The translations under genes were made by a program, and so were the position numbers. The notes beneath the pieces are model-generated. The model made no database searches, was not told the DNA's origin, and worked only from the letters and a program-made list of their open reading frames with translations. From positions 1 through 64,000 of the forward strand of contig JANPKU010000120.1 of NCBI GenBank assembly GCA_031426215.1: DNA of 64,000 nt, written 5' to 3'. The DNA is from Sva-07 sp031426215. Its GTDB lineage: Bacteria; Actinomycetota; Acidimicrobiia; Acidimicrobiales; Ilumatobacteraceae. Of this stretch, positions 41,906-49,757 are shown in pieces (position 1 is the stretch's first letter; every line of letters starts with the position of its first letter).

Positions 41906-42660
41906 ATCGGATCACCGACCGGCGAGGTTGCGTGCACGAGGAACTCGCGGTTGCCGTCAGCACCCGTGATCGGCGAGTCGGTCCGTCCGACCACGTGACA
42001 GCGCGCAGAGTTCAGCGCCGCCTCGATCTCGGTGCGTACCCGGTCGTGGATCGCGGGGTCGGTGATGATCCCACGTCCGCGATCCACCTCTTGTCGGCCG
42101 GCTTCGAACTGGGGTTTCACGAGAAGCACCATGGGCGACCCAGGTTGGCACAGCCTGGTCAGTGTCGGGATCACCAGTTGCAACGAGATGAACGACAGAT
42201 CTCCCACGATGATGTCGACCAGGCCGCCGATCGCGTCGCGGTCCGCATGGCGCACGTTGTGTCGCTCGAGGTTCGTCACGCGTGAATCCGCCCGGAGACG
42301 CTCGTGGAGCTGACCGTGGCCAACGTCCAGCGCAACGACGTGATCCGCACCGCGTTGCAGCAGACAGTCGGTGAAGCCGCCTGTCGACGCACCCACGTCG
42401 AGCGCTCGTTGGCCTCGCACATCGAGAGCGAACACCTCGAGGGCGTGGTCGAGCTTTTCGGCGCCTCGTCCGACGAACCGTGCGGGTGGTCCGTCGACGA
42501 CGAGCGCGTCGCCTGGCGCGACCTGGCGCGCGGGTTTGTCGGCGACCGAACCGTTGACGAACACCCGGTTCGCTGCGATCAGCGCCTGCGCTTCGGTTCG
42601 GCTCGTCGTCAGCTCACGACGAACGAGTTCGGCGTCGAGCCGTCGACGGGCTCCCACCAA
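41902..42660 (-). CDS. tlyA: TlyA-type rRNA 2'-O-methyltransferase
   Basis: A 252-residue protein with an N-terminal S4 RNA-binding domain (LDAELVRRELTTSRTEAQALI, then NRVFVNG) and an FtsJ-like methyltransferase domain with motif I ALDVGASTGGFTDCLLQRGA and VALDVGHGQLH. TlyA methylates ribose of cytidines in 16S and 23S rRNA and is needed for capreomycin sensitivity in mycobacteria. The start is TTG at 42660 or GTG at 42657, just after the Lys/Ala-rich gene. It leads nadK and recN. Confidence 0.92.
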   Translation of the reverse strand: MVGARRRLDAELVRRELTTSRTEAQALIAANRVFVNGSVADKPARQVAPGDALVVDGPPARFVGRGAEKLDHALEVFALDVRGQRALDVGASTGGFTDCLLQRGADHVVALDVGHGQLHERLRADSRVTNLERHNVRHADRDAIGGLVDIIVGDLSFISLQLVIPTLTRLCQPGSPMVLLVKPQFEAGRQEVDRGRGIITDPAIHDRVRTEIEAALNSARCHVVGRTDSPITGADGNREFLVHATSPVGDPI

Positions 42661-42663
42661 CGC

Positions 42664-43218
42664 TCAGCCGGCGCTGGGGGCAGCAGCGGCGGCGGCCTTC
42701 TTGGCCGGAGCCTTCTTGGCGGCAGCCTTCTTCTTGGCCGGAGCCTTCTTGGCCGGAACCTTCTTTGCAGCAGCCTTCTTGGCCGGAGCCTTCTTGGCCG
42801 GAGCCTTCTTGGCCGGGGCCTTCTTCGAGGGGGCCTTCTTGGCGGCAGCCTTCTTCTTGGCGGCGGCCTTCTTCTTGGCCGGGGCCTTCTTCGCCGGAGC
42901 GGGCTGCGCTGCGGCGACGTCGTTCTTCACCCGTTCGGCGATCTTCTCTGCGAGCTCCTCGAAGCGGTCCTCGAGTTCGTCGAAGCGCTCGGAGAGCCAG
43001 CTCACCTGCTTGGACACCTCGCGTTGCACGTTCTCGGTCAGTCGGTCCGAGGTCTCACGGCCCCGTTCGAGCAGCGTCTGGACCGCCTTCTCGGTGTCAG
43101 CCCGGCGAACTTCACCGGCCTTGACCAGCGATTTCACGATCGATTCCGCCTGCTTGCGGGAGATGTCGGAGAACTCGACACCTGCATCGACGAGGCGTTG
43201 GACTGTCGTTTTTGCCAT
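42664..43218 (-). CDS. Lys/Ala-rich protein, phasin-like N terminus and histone-H1-like tail
   Basis: A 184-residue protein in two parts. Residues 1-100 are strongly helical and charged (SERFDELEDRFEELAEKIAE), likely coiled coil, reminiscent of phasin/PhaF-like or polar-localised proteins. Residues 107-184 are tandem AKKAPAKK-type repeats like eukaryotic H1, the tail of mycobacterial HupB and algal-type nucleoid proteins, so DNA or polyphosphate binding is likely. It has a TAGTCT box six bases before the ATG. It occupies the place of the small Rv1693 gene in M. tuberculosis. Function not established; the repeat tract is prone to length change. Confidence 0.8.
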   Translation of the reverse strand: MAKTTVQRLVDAGVEFSDISRKQAESIVKSLVKAGEVRRADTEKAVQTLLERGRETSDRLTENVQREVSKQVSWLSERFDELEDRFEELAEKIAERVKNDVAAAQPAPAKKAPAKKKAAAKKKAAAKKAPSKKAPAKKAPAKKAPAKKAAAKKVPAKKAPAKKKAAAKKAPAKKAAAAAAPSAG

Positions 43219-43224
43219 GCCGAC

Positions 43225-43230
43225 AGACTA
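43225..43230 (-). promoter_or_regulatory. Predicted -10 box, leaderless (Lys/Ala-rich gene)
   Basis: TAGTCT on the minus strand, six bases before the ATG at 43218. It overlaps the stop codon (TAG) of the HAD-IIA gene. Confidence 0.5.
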
Positions 43231-44097
43231 GTACCCGGAAACTCTGGCATCGACGAGACGACGGGCGACGGTAGCGAGGTCAGCGACGTCGAGATCGACC
43301 GGCGTCGAGACGGCGATCGCCGTACCGGGAGCGCTCACTCCAGATCGCACGAGGGCAAAGCGACTTCGCAGACGAACTGCGAAGAGTCCGTCCGTCTCCG
43401 GGCGGTCGCCGACCATCAGCACACGCTCGGGAGCCATCGGACCAGAAGGCCCGGTGAGCATCGAGGCCACCAGCGCCGCCATCGGGTCGTGCGGCTTGCC
43501 GGCGATGATGGGGAGAACCCCCGAGGCCGACGCGATTGCGGCCAGAATCGAGCCACCACCCGGCTGCAACCCCTGGGCGGTCGGATAGGTGCTGTCCGTG
43601 TTGGTGCCGATCAGGCGACCGCAGGCACGTGTGGCGGCCGCGGCGACGGCGAGGCGGTCATAGTCGAAATCGCGATGCAGCCCCACGACGACCGCATCGA
43701 ACTCGCCATCGGTCGGCCGGCCATCGTTCACCACGCCCTCGCCTCCGGCGAGCGCCACTGCTTCCACGACGCCTGGTCCGGCAGCGATCAACACGCGTTC
43801 GCCCGGTTGGATCAACTGAGTCACGGCCAGTGCCGAACTGACGACGTCGCCGCGGGACGGGATCCCGATGTGTGCCAACGCCGCTTCGTGCTCGGCGAGC
43901 GTCGCAGCGGAGTTGTTGGTGACGAACAACACTCGCCGACCCGATTCGCGCAACGCGGCGACCGCATCGACTGCGCCTGCGATGGGTTCGTGGGCCAGCC
44001 AGACCACCCCGTCGAGGTCGCACAGAACCGTGTCGATCGCTCCGATCCAGTCGTCCACATCATCGATCGTTGCAGTCGCGCCGTCGAGCCGTGACAT
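43228..44097 (-). CDS. HAD-IIA phosphatase (NagD/Rv1692-like)
   Basis: A 289-residue HAD hydrolase of subfamily IIA. LCDLDGVVWL near residue 23 carries the two catalytic Asp, VLFVTNNSA is motif II, GKPHDPM gives the Lys of motif III and MVGDRPETDGLFA the metal-binding end. In M. tuberculosis the homologue in the same place, Rv1692, is a glycerol-3-phosphate phosphatase. The ATG at 44097 leaves only nine bases to the divergent DUF1015 start; an internal GTG at 44058 is an alternative start if promoter space is needed. It precedes the Lys/Ala-rich gene and tlyA. Confidence 0.88.
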   Translation of the reverse strand: MSRLDGATATIDDVDDWIGAIDTVLCDLDGVVWLAHEPIAGAVDAVAALRESGRRVLFVTNNSAATLAEHEAALAHIGIPSRGDVVSSALAVTQLIQPGERVLIAAGPGVVEAVALAGGEGVVNDGRPTDGEFDAVVVGLHRDFDYDRLAVAAAATRACGRLIGTNTDSTYPTAQGLQPGGGSILAAIASASGVLPIIAGKPHDPMAALVASMLTGPSGPMAPERVLMVGDRPETDGLFAVRLRSRFALVRSGVSAPGTAIAVSTPVDLDVADLATVARRLVDARVSGY

Positions 44098-44106
44098 CCT
44101 GTCGTC

Positions 44107-45291
44107 GTGCCCCGTTTCACCCCATTCCCCGCCCTGCGCTACCGCGACCCTCGGATCGATGACCTCATCGCGCCGCCCTACGACGTGCTGTCCGAGTCGG
44201 ATCTCGATGAACTCGGTGACCGCAGTCCCTGGAACATCACCCACGTCGACGTCCCGCGTGACTCTGCGGGCGCAGGACGTTACGACGCTGCTGCGGCCAT
44301 CTTGCGCGAGTGGATCGAGGCCGGCGTGATGGCGTACGACGAGGTCCCGACGTTCACGATCTACCGGATGCGTTTCACTGACGCTTCAGGTACCGCCCGT
44401 GACATCGCCGGCGTACTGGGTGGATTGGAGGTGGTCGACGACGGAGCGGGGGGCGTGCTTCCGCATGAACGCGTGACGCCGAAGGCATCCACAGATCGCC
44501 TCGACCTGACTCGAGCGACCCAGGCCAACCTGTCGCCGGTGTGGGGACTCTCGTTGGCGAACGGGCTCACGGCGCTGCTGGCCGAACCTGGCGAACCGGT
44601 TGCATCGGTCACGGTGGATGGAGTGGAGCATGTCGTCGAGCGGGTGTCGGACCCCGACCGAATTCGTGCCATCGCCGACAAGATCGGATCCGACGACGTG
44701 CTGATTGCCGACGGTCACCACCGCTACGGCATCAGCCGCACCCTTCGCGATGAGGTGCGCGCAGCCAACGGCAACACGGCACACCTCGCAGATGACACGC
44801 TGGCGTTCGTCAACGAACTCGTCGCCGACCAACTCTCCGTCGAGGCCATCCATCGGCTCTACCACGACGTGACCTTCGGCGAGCTCGTCGAAGCACTCGA
44901 CGCATGCTTCGAACGAAGTACGGCACCGACGCCCGACTCCAACACCCTCGCAGCGATGGACGACGAAGGTGTGCTGTGCCTGGTCGGCCCGGACGGCACC
45001 GCACAGTTCCTGCGCCCCCGTTCCGGAGTCTTCGACGACGTGCGATCGCTGGACGGCGCGTGGCTCGAACACGCACTGGGCGAACTCACCCACTCGGTCA
45101 CCTACCAACACGGTGTCGACCATGTCGTCGACGCCGTGTCGTCTGGAGCCGCGGTCGGTGCGGTGTTGATCCGCCCGGTCAGCGTGGCCGAGATCGAGCG
45201 CACCGCCCGCGAAGGCGCGCTCATGCCGCCGAAGTCGACGTTCTTCACTCCGAAGTTGCGCACCGGGCTGGTGGTGCGCAGCCTCGTCTGA
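44107..45291 (+). CDS. DUF1015 family protein
   Basis: A 394-residue protein of the DUF1015 family, whose members are widespread and linked by context to phosphoserine and related metabolism but are not well characterised. The family start RFTPFPALRY, the IAPPYDVLS motif, HERVTPKASTDRLDL and the DGHHRYGISRTLRDE motif are all present, and the C terminus holds the MPPKSTFFTPKLRTGL signature. It is intact and of normal length. The GTG start faces the HAD-IIA start at nine bases. It stands alone and is convergent with the SSB-like gene. Confidence 0.9.
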   Translation: MPRFTPFPALRYRDPRIDDLIAPPYDVLSESDLDELGDRSPWNITHVDVPRDSAGAGRYDAAAAILREWIEAGVMAYDEVPTFTIYRMRFTDASGTARDIAGVLGGLEVVDDGAGGVLPHERVTPKASTDRLDLTRATQANLSPVWGLSLANGLTALLAEPGEPVASVTVDGVEHVVERVSDPDRIRAIADKIGSDDVLIADGHHRYGISRTLRDEVRAANGNTAHLADDTLAFVNELVADQLSVEAIHRLYHDVTFGELVEALDACFERSTAPTPDSNTLAAMDDEGVLCLVGPDGTAQFLRPRSGVFDDVRSLDGAWLEHALGELTHSVTYQHGVDHVVDAVSSGAAVGAVLIRPVSVAEIERTAREGALMPPKSTFFTPKLRTGLVVRSLV

Positions 45292-45317
45292 GCACACGCT
45301 GATCGAGATCTGGCCCC

Positions 45318-45707
45318 TCAGGCGGCGAGTTCGAGCAATCGTTCGGCGGCTTCACGCAGCGCAGCGACGACCCCCTTGTGCCGTCGGGCCGGGATCACTG
45401 CGTCGGCCACCACTTCCGTACGGCTCTGGGTTGCGCCACCGACGCGGAAGAAGCGCCGCCGAACGGTGCCGACGACGACCAGCTCCGCGCCGGTGACGAC
45501 GACACCGAGTTGCGCTGATGTCGGATCGTTCCAGGCGATCGGCACCGAGACGTTTGCCTCGCGCCCCTTCGTGTCGATCCTGGTGGTCACGTCGAACTGC
45601 ACGACGATCCCACCGCCGGGAAGGTCTCGAATCTGAGGTTCGGCGGGCACGGTGCCGCGGATGACGGCAAGATTGCTGAGCGCCGTCGGCTCGTGGTGGT
45701 CGTTCAT
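45318..45707 (-). CDS. Single-stranded-DNA-binding-like OB-fold protein
   Basis: A 129-residue protein with SSB-type OB-fold features: NLAVIRGTVPAEPQIRDL for the first strands, VVQFDVTTRI and VSVPIAWND in the core, and ELVVVGTVRRRFFRVGG. It lacks the acidic C-terminal tip (DDDIPF) by which the main SSB recruits partners, so it is probably an accessory paralogue. A GAAGGAG ribosome site lies six bases before the ATG, which supports this start over the Arg-rich longer reading. The neighbour on the other side is divergent. Confidence 0.75.
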   Translation of the reverse strand: MNDHHEPTALSNLAVIRGTVPAEPQIRDLPGGGIVVQFDVTTRIDTKGREANVSVPIAWNDPTSAQLGVVVTGAELVVVGTVRRRFFRVGGATQSRTEVVADAVIPARRHKGVVAALREAAERLLELAA

Positions 45708-45847
45708 GTTGGCTCCTTCGGGTCGTGATTCCGTCGGGAGGAGTCGGTCGAGCTCCAACTTAGAGATGGCCTGTCGCAGAGTTGGCTGGAGCCGTGCCTC
45801 GTCTGATCGGGTCGTGGTCGGGTCGTGGTCGGCCACGATCGGATTGC

Positions 45848-45853
45848 TACGTT
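45848..45853 (+). promoter_or_regulatory. Predicted -10 box, leaderless (Gfo/Idh/MocA gene)
   Basis: TACGTT, six bases before the ATG at 45860. A duplicated gggtcgtggtcg unit lies just upstream (about 45809-45833) in the intergenic region shared with the SSB-like gene. Confidence 0.5.
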
Positions 45854-45859
45854 CCGGCC

Positions 45860-46852
45860 ATGACCGACGTCTCCGACCTGAGCCGCCTTCGCTGGGGCAT
45901 CGCCGCCACCGGAAAAATCGCAGCAAGCATGTGCGAGGCACTGCGCACCCTTCCCGACGCCGAGATCGTGGCGGTCGGCTCACGCACCCGACAAGCTGCC
46001 GACGCGTTCGCGCAGCGGTTCGGGATCCCACGAGCACACGACAGCTACGAAGCGCTGTGGGCCGACGACGCAGTCGACATCGTCTACATCGCATCACCGC
46101 ACAGCCACCACCACCATCAGACCATTGCCGCGCTCGATGCCGGCAAGCACGTGCTGTGCGAGAAGGCGTTCGCTGTCAATGCCGCACAGGCCCGTGAGAT
46201 GGTCGAGGCCGCACGACGAAACGACCGCTTCCTCATGGAAGCGATGTGGACCTGGTTCATTCCGGCGGTCGTCGAGGTCCGCCAACGGGTGCTCGCCGGC
46301 GACATCGGCGAGTTGAAGGTGGTCGAAGCGAACTTCGGTTTCCGGGTGACCGAACCCGACGGCCGGCATCGGCGTATCGACCTCGCGGGAGGCGCGATGC
46401 TCGACATCGGCCTCTATCCGGTCACGTTCGCCCGCTACCTCGCCGGTGACCCGGTCGATGTGAAGGTCAGCGGCAGCCTCGGCGACACCGGAGTCGATGC
46501 GACGGTCGGCGGCGTCGTCACCTATTCGAGCGGGGCGCTCGGTGTGTTCCACACCTCGCTCGACATGGCGACCAGCCTTGATGCGTCGGTGTACGGCACC
46601 GTGGGGCGTATCGACGTCGATGCTCCGTTCTGGTTCCCGACGCGGTTCACCGTGCGAGTTGCCGGCCAGGAACCGGAGCACGTCGAGATTCCGCACCAGG
46701 GGTTGGCCCACGAAGCCGCTCACGCAATGCAGCGCATCCGCGAGGGCCATCTCGAGAGCGACGTGATTCCGCTCGCCACCTCCGTGTCGACGATGGAACT
46801 GCTCGACGACATCCGCGCCCAACTCGGTGTGATCTACCCCGAAGAACGCTGA
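45860..46852 (+). CDS. Gfo/Idh/MocA family oxidoreductase
   Basis: A 330-residue NAD(P)-dependent oxidoreductase acting on sugars, inositols or related compounds. RWGIAATGKIAASMCEAL gives the Rossmann start, VGSRTRQAADAF the second strand, and YIASPHSHHHHQTIAALDAGKHVLCEK the family's EK-containing signature; Lys of CEKAFAVN is the catalytic one. The C-terminal alpha/beta domain holds GGAMLDIGLYPV. The ATG at 45860 has a -10 box six bases upstream. Monocistronic; its substrate is unknown. Confidence 0.88.
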   Translation: MTDVSDLSRLRWGIAATGKIAASMCEALRTLPDAEIVAVGSRTRQAADAFAQRFGIPRAHDSYEALWADDAVDIVYIASPHSHHHHQTIAALDAGKHVLCEKAFAVNAAQAREMVEAARRNDRFLMEAMWTWFIPAVVEVRQRVLAGDIGELKVVEANFGFRVTEPDGRHRRIDLAGGAMLDIGLYPVTFARYLAGDPVDVKVSGSLGDTGVDATVGGVVTYSSGALGVFHTSLDMATSLDASVYGTVGRIDVDAPFWFPTRFTVRVAGQEPEHVEIPHQGLAHEAAHAMQRIREGHLESDVIPLATSVSTMELLDDIRAQLGVIYPEER

Positions 46853-46860
46853 CCGCTGAC
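46847..46860 (+). repeat. 7-bp duplication across a stop codon
   Basis: The unit cgctgac occurs twice in tandem at the end of the Gfo/Idh/MocA gene; the first copy holds the TGA stop. It is the smallest of four such stop-codon duplications in the window. Confidence 0.6.
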
Positions 46861-46875
46861 CGCAGGACTCGTGGC

Positions 46876-47787
46876 TCAGGTCGGATAGTCGGCGAAGCTG
46901 GCCTTGAACACGCCCTGGTGGAGCAGCACGGTGGCGGCGTGCGTGCCGGTCTCGGAATCGGTGATGGTCGACTCGGTCCAGTACGACTCGACCCGCTTGG
47001 TCTGGCCGATGCCGACCAGGGTGTGCTCGACCCGGTAGGGCCGGCCTACGAACACCGGTCCGTCGACGAAGCGCACCTCGAGGTCGATGAACAACCCGAC
47101 CGCAGGCCCACGCACCGGAAAGTGCGAGTTCGACTGATGGGCAAGCACACTGATCATCTCGGTCGGCACGATCGGGTTCCCCCACGGGCTGTCGCCGTCG
47201 GGCAGGTACCACGTCGAGCGTTCAGTGATGTGTTCCAGCTTTTGTGCCAGCGTGAACGGGTACAAGTTGCCGTTGTGATCGTCGAAACCCATCATCACCG
47301 GGTCCGAGACGCTCTCGCTCATCCCGATCTCGAGTTGGTCGACGATGTACAGCCGACCCGGGTCGTCACTGCCTCGCCGGCGACGTTCGTCGAGTTCGGT
47401 GACGTCATCGCGTCCGATCGAGGCCGTCCCGGTCAGTACCGGGGTCGCATCGGCCTTCTCGGCGCCGATCCGACCGAGCGTGGCGGTCACGGGCTCGAGC
47501 GCGGTTCTCACCTGTTCGCCCTCGACCACCATGTTCAAGAAGTGTGAACTCACGCATCCGCGTTCGAACCACGTGTGGCCCCATCGATCGACCGCCAGGG
47601 GATCGATCTGGCTGAAGTGCGTCGGCCCTTCGATCGGAGCACCGGCCAGACCGAGCTTCGCCGCTGTCTCGTCGTCGTGGACGCTGGTGTGGCCGGCGTA
47701 CTCCTGCTCGGCCAGCATCTGCACGGGTCTGCGCAACGGCCCGTTGAGCCGCTCCCCGTCACGTGTGAGGTGTGTCTCGAAGCTCAT
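46876..47787 (-). CDS. Hotdog/MaoC-like protein of unknown function
   Basis: A 303-residue cytoplasmic protein not placed with certainty. The N-terminal part (AGHTSVHDDETAAKLGLAGAPIEGPTHF, then WGHTWFERGCVSSHF) resembles the MaoC/acyl dehydratase hotdog pattern in which a D/H pair acts on acyl-CoA, and a second half (FVDGPVFVGRPYRVEHTLVG) could be a second hotdog. If so it would be a hydratase or thioesterase. The ATG at 47787 is used because the longer reading enters the REP-like repeats. It is separated from aspS by those repeats and convergent with the oxidoreductase gene. Confidence 0.6.
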   Translation of the reverse strand: MSFETHLTRDGERLNGPLRRPVQMLAEQEYAGHTSVHDDETAAKLGLAGAPIEGPTHFSQIDPLAVDRWGHTWFERGCVSSHFLNMVVEGEQVRTALEPVTATLGRIGAEKADATPVLTGTASIGRDDVTELDERRRRGSDDPGRLYIVDQLEIGMSESVSDPVMMGFDDHNGNLYPFTLAQKLEHITERSTWYLPDGDSPWGNPIVPTEMISVLAHQSNSHFPVRGPAVGLFIDLEVRFVDGPVFVGRPYRVEHTLVGIGQTKRVESYWTESTITDSETGTHAATVLLHQGVFKASFADYPT

Positions 47788-47817
47788 CGCCCGATCCTGC
47801 CAGATCGACCCACCCCG

Positions 47818-47931
47818 CGAGCGATGAGCGAACGAACGGGATCCGGGCGGTTCGCTCATCGCCTCCGAGGATTTGGCCCGAGCGATGAGCGAAAGAACGG
47901 GATCCGGGCGGTTCGCTCATCGCCTCCGAGG
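47818..47931. repeat. Two tandem REP-like palindromes, GATGAGCGAAC family
   Basis: Two 53-bp copies, 47818-47870 and 47879-47931, differ at one base and are separated by eight bases. Each is an inverted repeat with GCGATGAGCGAA on the left and TTCGCTCATCGC on the right around GGGATCCGGGC. The same arms occur at 22088-22195. They lie between aspS (stop) and the hotdog-like gene (start) on the minus strand. Confidence 0.92.
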
Positions 47932-47953
47932 TGTCGCTCGGGGACAGCTCGTG

Positions 47954-49750
47954 TCAGGTGGCTGGTGGGAGGATCTTGAGGCCGAGCTCGGCCATCGCCT
48001 TCGGGTCGCCCGGGATCGGTGAGTTCGTCATCGGATCCTGGCCGGACTGCGTCTTCGGGAAGGCGATCACCTCGCGAATGTTCTCCTCACCCGCCAGGAT
48101 CGCCACCAGCCGGTCGAGGCCGAACGCGAACCCACCGTGCGGCGGCGCCCCGTAGTCGAACGGGTTGAGGAAGAACCCGAACTTGCGCTCGGCCTCCTCG
48201 TCGGAGATGCCGAGCGCATGGAACACGCGCCGCTGGAGTTCGGGCTCGTGGATCCGGATCGATCCGGAACCGAGTTCCCAGCCGTTGAGAACCAGGTCGT
48301 ACGCGATCGACCGAACGGACAACGGATCGGTCTCGATCTTGTCGAGATCGTCGGGATGCGGCGTGGTGAACGGGTGGTGGCCAGGCTTCGGACGCCCCGA
48401 CTCCTTGTCGACACCCACGAACAGCGGGAACTCGACGACCCACACGTATCGGTACGGGCGCTCGTAGGTCGGCGGGCGCCCGATGTCGTTGCGCAGCGTG
48501 CCGAGCACTTCACAGGTCGTCATCCATTCGTCAGCGACGATCAGGATCAGGTCACCGTCGACGGCAGACATCGCCGAACGGACGTTGGCTGCCTCGTCAG
48601 CCGACAAGAACTTGGCAACCGGTGAATCGAAGCCGACGCCGTCGGACGCATCGGTGACCTTGAGCCACACGAGGCCCTTCGCTCCGAGCGACTTGGCGCG
48701 ATCGGTGAGCTTGTCGAGTTGGTTGCGGCCGTACTCGCTCGCCGCGCCGGGCACCCGGATGCCCTTGACGGCGGCGGCGCCTGCGAACGCCTTGAACTCG
48801 GTCGCTGCGAACACCGATGTCAGCTCGACCAGTTCGAGACCGAACCGGAGGTCGGGCTTGTCGATGCCGAATCGGTTCATCGCCTCGTGCCAGGTGATCC
48901 GCTCGATCGGCTGCGGGCGCTCCCCCGTGGCCACCTCGGCAGCGTCGAGCACGGCTTCGCTGACAGCGTCGAGCACGTCGTCCTGGGTGACGAAGCTCAT
49001 CTCCATGTCGAGCTGCATGAACTCGTACTGGCGGTCAGCGCGGAGGTCCTCGTCGCGCAGACAACGTGCCATCTGGTAGTAGCGATCGACACCGCCGACC
49101 ATCAGCAACTGCTTGAACAACTGCGGCGACTGGGGCAAGGCGTAGAACGACCCGGGTTCCTTGCGCGACGGCACGAGGAACTCGCGTGCGCCTTCCGGCG
49201 TGGACGGCACCAGCATCGGGGTCTCGACCTCGACGAAACCCTGGCGCTCCATGCCGTTGCGTACCGCCGTGTTGATCGCAGCACGAACCCTGAGGTTCTT
49301 CTGCATGCGTTCACGCCGCAGGTCGAGATATCGGTGCTGCAGGCGGATGTTCTCGTCGACGTCGTCGGCGCGAGCGTCGATGGGGAACGGCGGCGGATCG
49401 GCCTTGCGCAGAACTTCGACCTGACATTCGCCCAACTCGATGTGACCTGTCGGCAGGTTCTCGTTGACGGTGCCTTCCGGGCGTTGGCGCACCACGCCGG
49501 TGACACGCAGGACGTACTCGCTGCGAACATCGACGTCGTCGTTGATCACGCACTGCACGATGCCGGAGTGGTCGCGCAGGTCGACGAATGCGAGATGTTC
49601 GCCGTGTTCGCGACGCCGCCCGACCCAACCGCACATGCTGACGGTCTGGCCGATGTGGTCGGGGCGGAGCTCACCGCACAGATGTGTGCGCATGCTCGTT
49701 GCCTGCGACGACGACGTGGCAGCAGATGTGGGGGTGGTGGGGTCGCTCAT
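47954..49750 (-). CDS. aspS: Aspartyl-tRNA synthetase
   Basis: A 598-residue class IIb synthetase of bacterial type. An OB-fold anticodon domain (GQTVSMCGWVGRRREHG, VDLRDHSGIVQC) leads to the catalytic core with motif 2 (ARCLRDEDLRADRQYEFMQLD), an inserted GAD domain (about 300-410) and motif 3 GFAFGLDRLVAIL. The first 20 residues (Ser/Thr-rich) may be extra; MRTHLCGELR is an internal start. It begins seven bases after hisS; rel-hisS-aspS order is as in many actinobacteria. Confidence 0.95.
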   Translation of the reverse strand: MSDPTTPTSAATSSSQATSMRTHLCGELRPDHIGQTVSMCGWVGRRREHGEHLAFVDLRDHSGIVQCVINDDVDVRSEYVLRVTGVVRQRPEGTVNENLPTGHIELGECQVEVLRKADPPPFPIDARADDVDENIRLQHRYLDLRRERMQKNLRVRAAINTAVRNGMERQGFVEVETPMLVPSTPEGAREFLVPSRKEPGSFYALPQSPQLFKQLLMVGGVDRYYQMARCLRDEDLRADRQYEFMQLDMEMSFVTQDDVLDAVSEAVLDAAEVATGERPQPIERITWHEAMNRFGIDKPDLRFGLELVELTSVFAATEFKAFAGAAAVKGIRVPGAASEYGRNQLDKLTDRAKSLGAKGLVWLKVTDASDGVGFDSPVAKFLSADEAANVRSAMSAVDGDLILIVADEWMTTCEVLGTLRNDIGRPPTYERPYRYVWVVEFPLFVGVDKESGRPKPGHHPFTTPHPDDLDKIETDPLSVRSIAYDLVLNGWELGSGSIRIHEPELQRRVFHALGISDEEAERKFGFFLNPFDYGAPPHGGFAFGLDRLVAILAGEENIREVIAFPKTQSGQDPMTNSPIPGDPKAMAELGLKILPPAT

Positions 49751-49757
49751 GGGTGGA

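Noticed and set aside
42664..43231. Plus-strand reading with Leu/Gly repeats opposite the Lys/Ala-rich gene
   Set aside because: It is the complement of the AKKAPAKK codons; repeats and lack of stops follow from GC-rich repetitive DNA. The minus-strand gene has family-like features and a promoter.
47818..47931. Miniature insertion sequence (MITE)
   Set aside because: The copies are 53 bp with palindromic interiors and no target-site duplication can be seen, so REP-like is the closer description; a MITE origin is not excluded.
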